Shown here in pieces: positions 1 through 5,003 of a stretch of DNA of 5,003 nucleotides. The first letter of the stretch is position 1, and every line of letters begins with the position of its first letter. Under the pieces are notes generated by a model, which searched no databases, was not told the origin of the DNA, and saw nothing but the letters and a program-made list of their open reading frames with translations. Both the position numbers and the translations under genes were made by a program. The stretch is from Synechococcaceae bacterium WB4_1_0192 (GTDB lineage Bacteria > Cyanobacteriota > Cyanobacteriia > PCC-6307 > Cyanobiaceae). The stretch is taken from assembly GCA_009926195.1 (NCBI GenBank), contig RFPK01000158.1, positions 1-5,003 on the forward strand. The letters are read 5' to 3'.

Positions 1-57
1 GCGGAGTTCGATCCCTACGAGGGCTACGACGACATGTTCGGCGGCAACTGGACCTGA
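1..57 (+). CDS. C-terminal end of an unidentified protein (partial)
   Basis: Frame 1 reads 18 codons followed by TGA at 55-57. The peptide is AEFDPYEGYDDMFGGNWT, rich in acidic and aromatic residues, and looks like a soluble C-terminal tail. Codon use is GC-rich like the rest of the window. It ends 33 bp before the convergent hypE stop, so the two genes face each other tail to tail. I do not recognise the family, and 18 residues are too few to assign a function. A chance open frame cannot be excluded, but the composition and the neat placement before the next gene favour a real gene end. Confidence 0.5.
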   Translation, partial: AEFDPYEGYDDMFGGNWT

Positions 58-71
58 GGCGCTGGCCCTCA

Positions 72-99
72 GCCATCAGCAGATCCGCCATCAGCAGAT
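72..99 (-). repeat. In-frame tandem duplication of the hypE stop region
   Basis: The 13-mer GCCATCAGCAGAT occurs at 72-84 and again at 87-99, a period of 15 bp. On the minus strand this reads CGC ATC TGC TGA TGG CGG ATC TGC TGA TGG, so the hypE ending Arg-Ile-Cys-stop is repeated five codons later in the same frame. Only the first copy (right-hand in plus coordinates) is inside hypE. The second lies in the 33-bp gap to the convergent gene. It looks like a small slippage duplication. Confidence 0.75.
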
Positions 100-1134
100 G
101 CGTGGCAGCTGCTCGCCGCTGCCCAGCTCCAGCGGCCTGCGCACCCCCAGCTCGCCGCGCAGGCACACCGGGTGCAGTCGCTCCAGGGCTGAGGCCCGGC
201 TGAGGGGGCCGAGCGCCGTGCCGATGCGGCGGGCCTGCGGCTGAAAGCGCTGCAGCAGCGCCAGGGCCGCCTCCGCCTGGGGCTCCGGCAGCAGCACCAC
301 CATCCGCCCCTCATTGGCCATGGCCAGTGGATCCAGCCCCAGCAGGTCGCAGGCGCCCGCCACCGCCGGATGCAACGGGATCGCTGGCTCCTCCAGTTCG
401 ATGCGGCAGCCGGCGCCGCGGGCGATCTCATCGATGGCGCCGGCCAGGCCGCCGCGGGTCAGGTCCCGCAGGCAGTGCGGCGTCAGCCCCGCCGCCAGCA
501 GCGCCCGCACCGGTTCCAGCAGCGGCGCCAGGTCGCTCTCCAGATCGGTGCTCAGGCCAAGCTCGCCCCGGGCCGCCAGGATCGCCAGGCCGTGGCGGCC
601 CAGGTCGCCGCTCACCAGCACCGCATCGCCGGGGCGCACGGCGCCGGGGTGGATCGTCAGCGGCCCCTCCAGCCGGCCAATGGCGCTGGTGTTGATGTAG
701 ATCCCGTCCGCCTGGCCCCGCTCCACCACCTTGGTGTCGCCGGTAACCACCGGCACCCCGCAGGCCTCGGCCGTGGCGCGGATCGAGGCGATCACCCGCC
801 GCAGCGTGGCGATCGCTAGCCCCTCCTCCAGGATCAGGGCCAGGCTCAGGGCCACCGGCGTGGCGCCGGCCATCGCCAGGTCGTTGAGGCTGCCGCACAC
901 CGCCAGCCGGCCGATGTCGCCCCCCGGGAACAGCAGCGGCCGCACCACGAACGAATCGGTGCTGAAGGCCAGCCGGCCCGGCTGGTGCGGCAGAAGTGCC
1001 GCATCGTGCAGCACTCCATCGGCCGGCCCGAAGGCCGGCAGCAGCAGCTCCTGGATCAACTGCTGGCTGAGACGACCCCCGCCGCCGTGGCCCAGGCTGA
1101 TCCGGCCGTCCTCGTCGCCATCGGGCCCCGCCAT
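91..1134 (-). CDS. hypE: HypE, [NiFe]-hydrogenase maturation protein (carbamoyl dehydratase)
   Basis: HypE takes the carbamoyl group made by HypF onto its C-terminal cysteine, dehydrates it with ATP to a thiocyanate, and passes cyanide to the iron held by HypC-HypD. It is a cytoplasmic protein of the PurM/ThiL-like ATPase fold. The 347-residue product has the usual length and motifs in order: HGGGG (16-20), FSTDSFVV (57-64), GGDIGRLAVCGSLNDLAM (71-88), TGDTKVV (131-137), RDLTRGGL (223-230), ANEGRM (273-278), and the essential ending PRIC with Cys347 as last residue. The start is the ATG at 1134-1132, 3 bp after the hypD stop, with a GGGGG tract 7 nt upstream. No key residue is missing and no frameshift is seen. 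It is the last gene of the nifJ-hypD-hypE unit. The motif set and C-terminal Cys exclude other PurM-like proteins such as SelD or ThiL. Confidence 0.96.
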   Translation of the reverse strand: MAGPDGDEDGRISLGHGGGGRLSQQLIQELLLPAFGPADGVLHDAALLPHQPGRLAFSTDSFVVRPLLFPGGDIGRLAVCGSLNDLAMAGATPVALSLALILEEGLAIATLRRVIASIRATAEACGVPVVTGDTKVVERGQADGIYINTSAIGRLEGPLTIHPGAVRPGDAVLVSGDLGRHGLAILAARGELGLSTDLESDLAPLLEPVRALLAAGLTPHCLRDLTRGGLAGAIDEIARGAGCRIELEEPAIPLHPAVAGACDLLGLDPLAMANEGRMVVLLPEPQAEAALALLQRFQPQARRIGTALGPLSRASALERLHPVCLRGELGVRRPLELGSGEQLPRIC

Positions 1135-1137
1135 CGC

Positions 1138-2193
1138 TCAGCCCCCGTAGCGGTGGTAGGCGGCGCAGGCCCCCTCGCTCGACACCATCGGTGCCCCCAG
1201 CGGCGTGTCCGGCGTGCAGGCGCGGCCGAAGTGCGGGCACTGCCTCGGGCGCAGTCGGCCCTGCAGCACCAGGCCGGCCGGGCAGGGGGGCGTGGCGTGG
1301 CTGGCTGGTGCCGGCGGCCCTGGTGCCGGCGTGGCCAGGCGATCGAAGGGGGGGCGCAGCCGGAAGCCGCCGGCGCGGATCACCCCCAGGCCGCGCCAGG
1401 GGGTGTCGACGATCTCGAACACCTGCCGCAGCAGGGCCTGGCCGCTGGTGTTGCCGGCTGGTCGCGCCGCCCCGGGGTAGGCGTTCTCCAGCCGGTGCTC
1501 GCCCGCCTCCAGCTGCTGGATGCAGGCGTGGATGCCCCGCAGCAGCTCCGCGGTGCTGAAGCCGGTGATCACGATCGGCCGGCGGTGCCGTGCCACCAGC
1601 GGCCCGTACTCCGCCTCCCCCATCACGGTGCAGACATGGCCCGCCGCCAGCACCGCCTGCACCTGCTGCTCCCCCGCGCCCAGCAGCTGATCGAGCACCG
1701 GCGGCACGCGCACGTGGCAGATCAGCAGCTCGAGGTTGGTCCGTCCCTCCGCCAGGGCTCGCCGCGCCAGCAGCGCCGTCGCCGGCGCCGTGGTCTCGAA
1801 GCCCACCGCCAGGAACACCACCCGCCGCCCGGGGTTGTCGCGGGCGATCGCCAGCACGTCGAGCGGGGCGTAGACGACTCGCACGGCCCCGCCGCGGGCC
1901 CGCACCTGCAGCAGATCGCGGCCCGCGCTGCCGGGCACCCGCAGCATGTCGCCATAGGAGCAGAGGATCACATCGGGCTGGCTGGCCAGGGCGATCGCCT
2001 GGTCGAGCCGCTCGCTGGCGGTGACGCAGACCGGACAGCCGGGGCCATGGATCAGGCGGATTCGATCCGGCAGGAGGCGGTTGAGGCCATGGCGCAGCAG
2101 GGCGTGGGTCTGGCCGCCGCACACCTCCATCAGCGTCCACGGCCGGCGGCAATCGGCCCGGATCGCCGCCAGCAGCTCCTGCGCCTCGCTCAT
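1138..2193 (-). CDS. hypD: HypD, [NiFe]-hydrogenase Fe(CN)2CO scaffold protein
   Basis: HypD works with HypC as the scaffold on which the Fe(CN)2CO moiety of [NiFe]-hydrogenases is built; its [4Fe-4S] cluster and redox-active cysteines serve this step in the cytoplasm. The 351-residue product shows EVCGGQTH (Cys25), HGPGCPVC (Cys53, Cys56), CSYGDMLRVPG (78-88), VGFETTAP (130-137), APGHV-like AAGHV (183-187), WRGLGVI (266-272), and the C-terminal cluster cysteines 304, 319, 326 and 343 ending in MVSSEGACAAY. Length is close to that of the family. I chose the ATG at 2193-2191, which overlaps the nifJ TGA as ATGA. A further in-frame ATG at 2346 would add 51 low-complexity residues inside nifJ and has no family support. 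No Shine-Dalgarno is evident, so translation is probably coupled to nifJ. Confidence 0.96.
   Translation of the reverse strand: MSEAQELLAAIRADCRRPWTLMEVCGGQTHALLRHGLNRLLPDRIRLIHGPGCPVCVTASERLDQAIALASQPDVILCSYGDMLRVPGSAGRDLLQVRARGGAVRVVYAPLDVLAIARDNPGRRVVFLAVGFETTAPATALLARRALAEGRTNLELLICHVRVPPVLDQLLGAGEQQVQAVLAAGHVCTVMGEAEYGPLVARHRRPIVITGFSTAELLRGIHACIQQLEAGEHRLENAYPGAARPAGNTSGQALLRQVFEIVDTPWRGLGVIRAGGFRLRPPFDRLATPAPGPPAPASHATPPCPAGLVLQGRLRPRQCPHFGRACTPDTPLGAPMVSSEGACAAYHRYGG
1142..1146 (-). promoter_or_regulatory. Possible weak ribosome binding site of hypE
   Basis: On the minus strand a GGGGG run ends 7 nt before the hypE ATG, inside the last codons of hypD (Arg-Tyr-Gly-Gly-stop). The spacing suits a Shine-Dalgarno element, but the tract also encodes the conserved-looking hypD end in a GC-rich genome, so chance is likely enough. 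Coupling to hypD termination 3 bp upstream may matter more. Confidence 0.3.
2190..2193 (-). other. ATGA stop/start overlap joining nifJ and hypD
   Basis: On the minus strand the four bases read ATGA: ATG starts hypD and TGA ends nifJ. This arrangement is typical of translational coupling by re-initiation, and it places both genes on one transcript. The 16 bases upstream of the ATG hold no purine-rich Shine-Dalgarno, which supports coupling. Confidence 0.85.
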
Positions 2194-3620
2194 CGGTCGG
2201 CTGGCGGTGGTGCCGCCAGCCGCTGGTAGAGCCGCCAGCGCTCCTGCAGCTCCGCCTGGGCTTCGCGGCAGAGCTCCTCGCGCAGCGGCTGGAAGCGGCC
2301 CTCCCCAGCCAGCGCCTCGGCCAGCGGCAGGCGGGGGCCGCCGCAATCCAGCACCAGCGGCGCCAGGCCCCGTTCGCGCCGGCGCGGGTCGTGGCGGTAG
2401 AGCAGCCAGCGGCCCGAGGCCACCGCCAGCCGCTGCTGCGTCATCCCATCGGCCATGGCGATGCCGTGGGCGATGCAGTGCGAATAGGCCAGGATCAGCG
2501 AGGGCCCCGGGTAGGCCTCCGCCTCCAGGAACACCCGCAGCGTGTGCGCATCGCGGGCGCCCATCGCCACGCTGGCCACATAGACGTGGCCGTAGCTCAT
2601 CGCCATCAGGCCGAGGTCCTTCTTGGCGGTGGTCTTGCCGCCGCTGGCGAACTGGGCCACGGCGCCCTTGGGGGTCGCCTTCGACATCTGTCCGCCGGTG
2701 TTGGAGTACACCTCGGTGTCCAGCACCAGCAGGTTGACGTCCTGCGAGCCGGCGATCACCTGATCGAGGCCGCCGAAGCCGATGTCGTAGGCCCAGCCAT
2801 CGCCGCCGACGATCCAGACGCTGCGGCGGACCAGATCATCCGCCAGCTGCAGCAGCTCCCGCACCGGATCGCCGTTCCCTTCGCCGCCACCGGCCTCCTG
2901 CTCCGCCTGCAGCCGGCGGCGCAGAGCCGCCACGCGCTGCCGCTGCTCGTGGAGCCCGGCCTCATCGCGCTGGTCCGCCTGCAGCAGTCCATCCACCAGC
3001 GCCTGCGGCAGCCGCCCGTCGCCCGCCAGGTGTCGCAGCAGCTGCCCAGCGCGGTCGCGGCGCTGATCCAGCCCCAGCCGCAGTCCGAGGCCGAACTCGG
3101 CGTTGTCCTCGAACAGCGAATTGCTCCAGGCCGGTCCGCGGCCCTCGCCGTTGCGGCTCCAGGGGGTGGTGGGCAGGTTGCCGCCGTAGATCGAGGAGCA
3201 GCCGGTGGCGTTGGCGATCACCATCCGATCGCCGAACAGCTGGCTGGCCAGCCGCAGGTAGGGGGTTTCGCCGCAGCCGGCGCAGGCGCCCGGGAATTCG
3301 AACAGGGGCTGCAGCAGCTGCAGCTGGTGCACCTGGGCGGGGTTCAGGGCCAGCCGGTCTGGATCGCTCAGCTGCAGGAAGAAGTCCCAGTGGCGTTGGC
3401 CCTGCTCGCGCAGCGGACGCTGCGGCGCCATCGCCAGCGCCTTGCGGGGCCCCTCCGGCTCCCGCGCCGGGCAGATCGTCACGCACAGCTCGCAGCCGGT
3501 GCAGTCCTCCGCCGCCACCTGGATCGTGAAGGTCTGACCGCTCCAGTGGTGGTCGCGCGCCGGGGCGCTGCGGAAGCCTTCGGGTGCCTGCTCGAGCGCC
3601 GCGGGCTCCGCCACTTTGGC
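2190..3620 (-). CDS. nifJ: PFOR C-terminal part: second Fe-S motif, proximal cluster and TPP domain
   Basis: This open frame encodes the C-terminal ~477 residues of NifJ. Counting from the ATG at 3650 that a gene caller would pick, it holds CTGCELCVTICP (50-61), a complete CxxCxxCxxxCP motif; GACAGCGETPY (121-131) and ATGCSSIYGGNLPTTPW (148-164), supplying three proximal-cluster cysteines (123, 126, 151); GGDGWAYDIGFGGLD (282-296) and DTEVYSNTGGQ (311-321), the thiamine-diphosphate/Mg region; and SHCIAHG (390-396), the fourth proximal-cluster cysteine (392). The 3650 ATG is not a true start: its first ten residues are an out-of-frame reading of the preceding nifJ piece, and homology begins at Ala-Lys-Val near 3620. 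The frame ends in the ATGA overlap with hypD. All visible cofactor ligands are kept, which is unlike an old pseudogene. Confidence 0.93.
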   Translation of the reverse strand, partial: AKVAEPAALEQAPEGFRSAPARDHHWSGQTFTIQVAAEDCTGCELCVTICPAREPEGPRKALAMAPQRPLREQGQRHWDFFLQLSDPDRLALNPAQVHQLQLLQPLFEFPGACAGCGETPYLRLASQLFGDRMVIANATGCSSIYGGNLPTTPWSRNGEGRGPAWSNSLFEDNAEFGLGLRLGLDQRRDRAGQLLRHLAGDGRLPQALVDGLLQADQRDEAGLHEQRQRVAALRRRLQAEQEAGGGEGNGDPVRELLQLADDLVRRSVWIVGGDGWAYDIGFGGLDQVIAGSQDVNLLVLDTEVYSNTGGQMSKATPKGAVAQFASGGKTTAKKDLGLMAMSYGHVYVASVAMGARDAHTLRVFLEAEAYPGPSLILAYSHCIAHGIAMADGMTQQRLAVASGRWLLYRHDPRRRERGLAPLVLDCGGPRLPLAEALAGEGRFQPLREELCREAQAELQERWRLYQRLAAPPPADR

Positions 3621-3624
3621 GGCG

Positions 3625-3720
3625 GGCGGTGCCGGTGGGGAAGCTGCCATCGCAGGGCAGGGCGCTCACCGGCAGGGCATCGGCGCGGCGCTGCAGCTGC
3701 GGCAGCACCAGCTCCCGCAC
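3625..3720 (-). pseudogene. nifJ: nifJ fragment: start of the ferredoxin-like domain
   Basis: This 32-codon piece reads VRELVLPQLQRRADALPV followed by SALPCDGSFPTGTA. It matches the conserved NifJ stretch in which a helix is followed by a D(K/A)LPVSAF-x-DG-FP-GT motif, just before the first [4Fe-4S] motif. It is in a different frame from both neighbours. After GTA the expected segment with the first CxxCxxCxxxCP motif is absent, and conserved sequence resumes at Ala-Lys-Val in the next frame. No separate start codon is plausible, so this is an internal part of the broken gene. Confidence 0.8.
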
Positions 3721-3721
3721 C

Positions 3722-4129
3722 GCTGGCGGCGGCCGGCAGGGGCAGGGGCGGCAGGGGTGCGCTGTTGTTTGTCGCGGTGGTCGCGCTGCTAGCGCCCGCC
3801 GCCGGAATCGCCAGCTCCTGCAGGCTTGCCAGGGCCTCCTCCAGCACCGCCAGGTTGGCCTGCACCACCGCTTCCCCCTTGTCGCCGTAGCGCTGCCGGA
3901 TCGCCGCGCGCAAGGCCGTCAGCGCCTGCGGCAAGGGCATCAGCTCCGTCACGGCGAAGAAGCAGGCCTGCATCGCCGTGTTCAGGCGCGGCCCGAGGCC
4001 ATGGGCCGCGGCGATGGCGCTGGCCGGCACGGTGAACACCCGCAGCCCCAGCCGGAGGATCTGCGCCTGCACCCGCGGTGGCAGTTGGCTCCAGTCCTGC
4101 TCCGGCGGCCAGGGGCTGTTCAGCAGCAA
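3722..4129 (-). pseudogene. nifJ: nifJ fragment: end of the gamma-type domain and linker
   Basis: These 136 codons start at LLLNSPWPPEQDWSQLP and continue through RLGLRVFTVPASAIAAAHGLG, RLNTAMQACFFAVTELMP, RQRYGDKGEAVVQANLAVLEEALASLQELAIP and a linker rich in Ala, Thr, Asn and Pro. They match the end of the pyruvate ferredoxin/flavodoxin oxidoreductase gamma-type domain (LLNSP...RINTIMQ.CFF...YGKKGEEVV in the family). The conserved first ~100 residues of that domain (for example the GLG.DGTVGANK region) are missing between this piece and the N-terminal piece. The open frame extends to a spurious ATG at 4252 inside the N-terminal piece, read out of frame. Confidence 0.85.
3733..3757 (+). other. 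G-rich tract with quadruplex potential beside a frameshift
   Basis: The plus strand carries GGGG at 3739-3742, 3745-3748 and 3754-3757, with GG at 3735-3736 and 3750-3751 and short spacers. On the minus strand it encodes the Pro/Leu linker PLPPLPLPA of NifJ. With three G4 runs plus GG tracts it could form a quadruplex of at least two tiers. Its nearest edge is 12 bp from the frame break at 3721, so polymerase slippage or read dropout here is conceivable. Confidence 0.4.
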
Positions 4130-5003
4130 GGGAGTGATGGCTGACGTCATCGTCGATGCCGATCGTGAAGTGGTTGCGGGGCGAGGGGGCCGCCAGGTTG
4201 TCGAACACCGCCCTGGCCATCGCCGGCGTGAACTCCTTCGAGGCCAGGCCAAAGCGGCCTCCCACCACCAGGGGCACCGGCCCGTCGCGGTCGCCGCCCC
4301 GGCGCCAGTGCTCCGCCACCGCCGCCTGCACGTCGAGATGGAGCGGTTCGGCGAAGCTGCCCGGCTCCTTGCAGCGGTCGAGCACGGCGATGCGGCGCGT
4401 GCTGGCCGGCAGGGCCGCCACGAGGGCCGCGGCGGCCAGGGGGCGGAACAGCCGCACCTTCAGCACCCCCACTCGTTCGCCGTTCTCGATGAGGGCCCGG
4501 GCGGTTTCCGCGGCGGTCTCGCAGCCGGAACCCATCAGCACCAGCACCCGTTCGGCCTCGGGATGCCCCTCGTAGTCGAGCAGCCGGTACTGGCGCCCCG
4601 TCAGCGCTGCGAAGCGGTCCATCGCCGCCTGCACATGGGCCGGGGCCGCCTCCTGGAAGGGGTTCACCGCTTCGCGGGCCTGAAAGGCCAGGTCCGGGTT
4701 CTGGCTGGTGCCGCGCAGCTCGGGGTGATCGGGCGAGAGGCCGCGGGCGCGATGGGCGGCGATCAGCTCCTCGTCGATCAGGGCCCGCAGCGTGGCGTCG
4801 CTGATCAGCTCCACCCGCTGGATCTCATGGGAGGTGCGGAAGCCGTCGAAGACATGCAGCAGCGGCAGCCGGGCCGCCAGGCTGGCGGCGGTGGCGATCG
4901 CGGCGAAGTCGCCCGCCTCCTGCACGCTGGCGGCGACCAGCAGGCCGCAGCCGGTGCCGCGGGCGGCCATCGCATCGCTGTGGTCGCCGCCAGCGTGCAG
5001 GAG
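4128..5003 (-). CDS. nifJ: PFOR N-terminal part (domain I end and domain II), open at the right edge
   Basis: This frame encodes 292 codons of NifJ homology. Counting from the codon at 5003, it shows GDHSDAMAARGTG (7-19), FDGFRTSHEIQ (52-62), LRGTSQNPD, FQAREAVNPF, YRLLDYEGHPEAERVLVLMGSGCET, GVLKVRLFRP, VLDRCKEPGS, GGRFGLASKEFTPAM and NHFTIGIDDDVSHHSL, where homology stops at 4128. The frame then runs on as a nonsense tail to TAG at 3791-3789. The first ~130 residues of the family, with the YPITPSSPM-type region, are beyond the window. The ATG at 4970 is an internal Met of the motif, not a start. The first six codons come from the terminal inverted repeat and do not match the family (LLHAGG where ALSIF-like residues are expected). 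Confidence 0.9.
4917..4939 (+). repeat. Left arm of a 23-bp perfect inverted repeat
   Basis: Starting CTCCTGCACGCTGGCGGCGA, these 23 bases are the exact reverse complement of 4981-5003. They lie within nifJ codons for the conserved VAASVQEAGDF stretch, so this arm is native coding sequence. The arms are separated by 41 bp. Confidence 0.9.
4981..5003 (-). repeat. Right arm of the inverted repeat, ending at the window edge
   Basis: These last 23 bases are an exact inverted copy of 4917-4939. Read as nifJ they give LLHAGGDH, of which only GDH fits the family. Native sequence therefore probably ends near 4981-4988, where GGCGACCA is shared by both arms and could have primed a fold-back. This is the look of an inverted chimera at a contig end. 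Confidence 0.8.

Larger units (their letters stand above)
2190..5003 (-). pseudogene. nifJ: nifJ, pyruvate:ferredoxin/flavodoxin oxidoreductase, broken and 5'-truncated
   Basis: PFOR oxidises pyruvate with CoA to acetyl-CoA and CO2, using thiamine diphosphate and three [4Fe-4S] clusters, and reduces ferredoxin or flavodoxin in the cytoplasm. The homodimeric enzyme is a single chain of about 1,200 residues. Here the conserved sequence appears in order but in different frames: 5003-4128, 4129-3722, 3720-3625 and about 3620-2190. These pieces hold 292, 136, 32 and 477 codons, 937 in all. Adding about 130 residues beyond the right edge, about 100 lost at 4129 and about 35 lost at 3620 restores the family length. 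Each break shifts the frame by one base in the same direction, so the last piece is back in the frame of the first, but TAG (3791-3789) and TGA (3668-3666) lie between. As written it cannot make PFOR. Recent gene decay and assembly error both remain possible. Confidence 0.85.

Noticed and set aside
55..71. Hairpin TGAGG-7 nt-CCTCA between the convergent gene ends as a terminator
   Set aside because: The stem is only 5 bp and no T-run follows on either strand, so it cannot be called an intrinsic terminator.
428..2152. Minus-strand open frame of 574 codons across hypD and hypE
   Set aside because: It is Pro/Gly/Ala/Arg-rich, out of frame with both hyp genes, and crosses their boundary. It is a shadow frame.
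985..2229. Plus-strand open frame of 414 codons opposite hypD/hypE
   Set aside because: It is antisense to two clearly recognised genes, has low-complexity Gln/Ala/Gly/Arg content and no motif; long shadow frames are expected at this GC content.
2194..2346. N-terminal extension of HypD to the ATG at 2346
   Set aside because: The 51 extra residues are low complexity, lie wholly within the nifJ 3' end and have no counterpart in HypD; the ATGA overlap start fits the family.
2391..3890. Plus-strand open frame of 499 codons opposite nifJ
   Set aside because: It is the mirror of conserved nifJ codons and has no recognisable domain. Its length reflects the scarcity of stop codons in GC-rich DNA.
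4142..4149. TGACGTCA palindrome as an operator
   Set aside because: It lies within codons for the conserved NifJ motif DDVS and is an isolated 8-mer with no second site.
2190..5003. Split, multi-subunit PFOR with the gamma domain and first Fe-S domain supplied by other genes
   Set aside because: The breaks fall inside domains and out of frame, lack start codons and ribosome binding sites, and cut motifs rather than domain borders; the single-chain NifJ architecture is otherwise followed exactly.
1..5003. CRISPR array, tRNA, rRNA, insertion sequence or attachment site
   Set aside because: No regularly spaced repeats, no cloverleaf or rRNA-like stretch, no transposase and no flanking target duplication were seen; coding sequence fills nearly all of the window.

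Overview
The window is a very GC-rich (about 70% by eye) bacterial segment. Apart from the tail of an upstream gene it is read entirely from the minus strand. In minus-strand order (right to left) it holds nifJ (pyruvate:ferredoxin/flavodoxin oxidoreductase, PFOR), then hypD, then hypE; the last two are [NiFe]-hydrogenase maturation genes. Wording of the NifJ C-terminal half, high GC and the pairing of nifJ with hyp genes fit a Cyanobium/Synechococcus-type cyanobacterium with a bidirectional Hox hydrogenase. That assignment is an inference from remembered family sequences and is only moderately secure.

Layout. Bases 1-57 are the last 18 codons and stop of an unrecognised plus-strand gene, which converges on hypE across only 33 bp. 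hypE (91-1134) and hypD (1138-2193) are complete, with all key motifs. hypD starts inside the nifJ stop codon (ATGA overlap) and hypE starts 3 bp after the hypD stop, so the three look like one transcription unit. nifJ fills 2190-5003 and runs off the right edge without its first ~130 residues. No promoter is visible for the unit; it would lie beyond the right edge. No stretch over 300 bp lacks a gene.

nifJ is not intact as written. Its conserved sequence is spread over three reading frames with breaks near 4129, 3721 and 3620. Two breaks also remove conserved sequence: about 100 residues of the gamma-type domain at 4129, and about 35 residues carrying the first [4Fe-4S] motif at 3620. The remaining sequence is well conserved, which fits either very recent gene loss or an assembly artefact. 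The last 23 bases are an exact inverted copy of 4917-4939 and replace expected NifJ codons, which is typical of a fold-back chimera at a contig end. This raises the weight of the artefact explanation for the other breaks too.

Functionally, PFOR makes acetyl-CoA and reduced ferredoxin/flavodoxin from pyruvate, and HypD/HypE build the Fe(CN)2CO centre of a [NiFe]-hydrogenase that can dispose of such electrons as H2. The unit therefore looks like a fermentative/redox-valve module. I see no evidence of a new kind of system; the notable items are the broken nifJ, the terminal inverted repeat and an in-frame duplication of the hypE tail.
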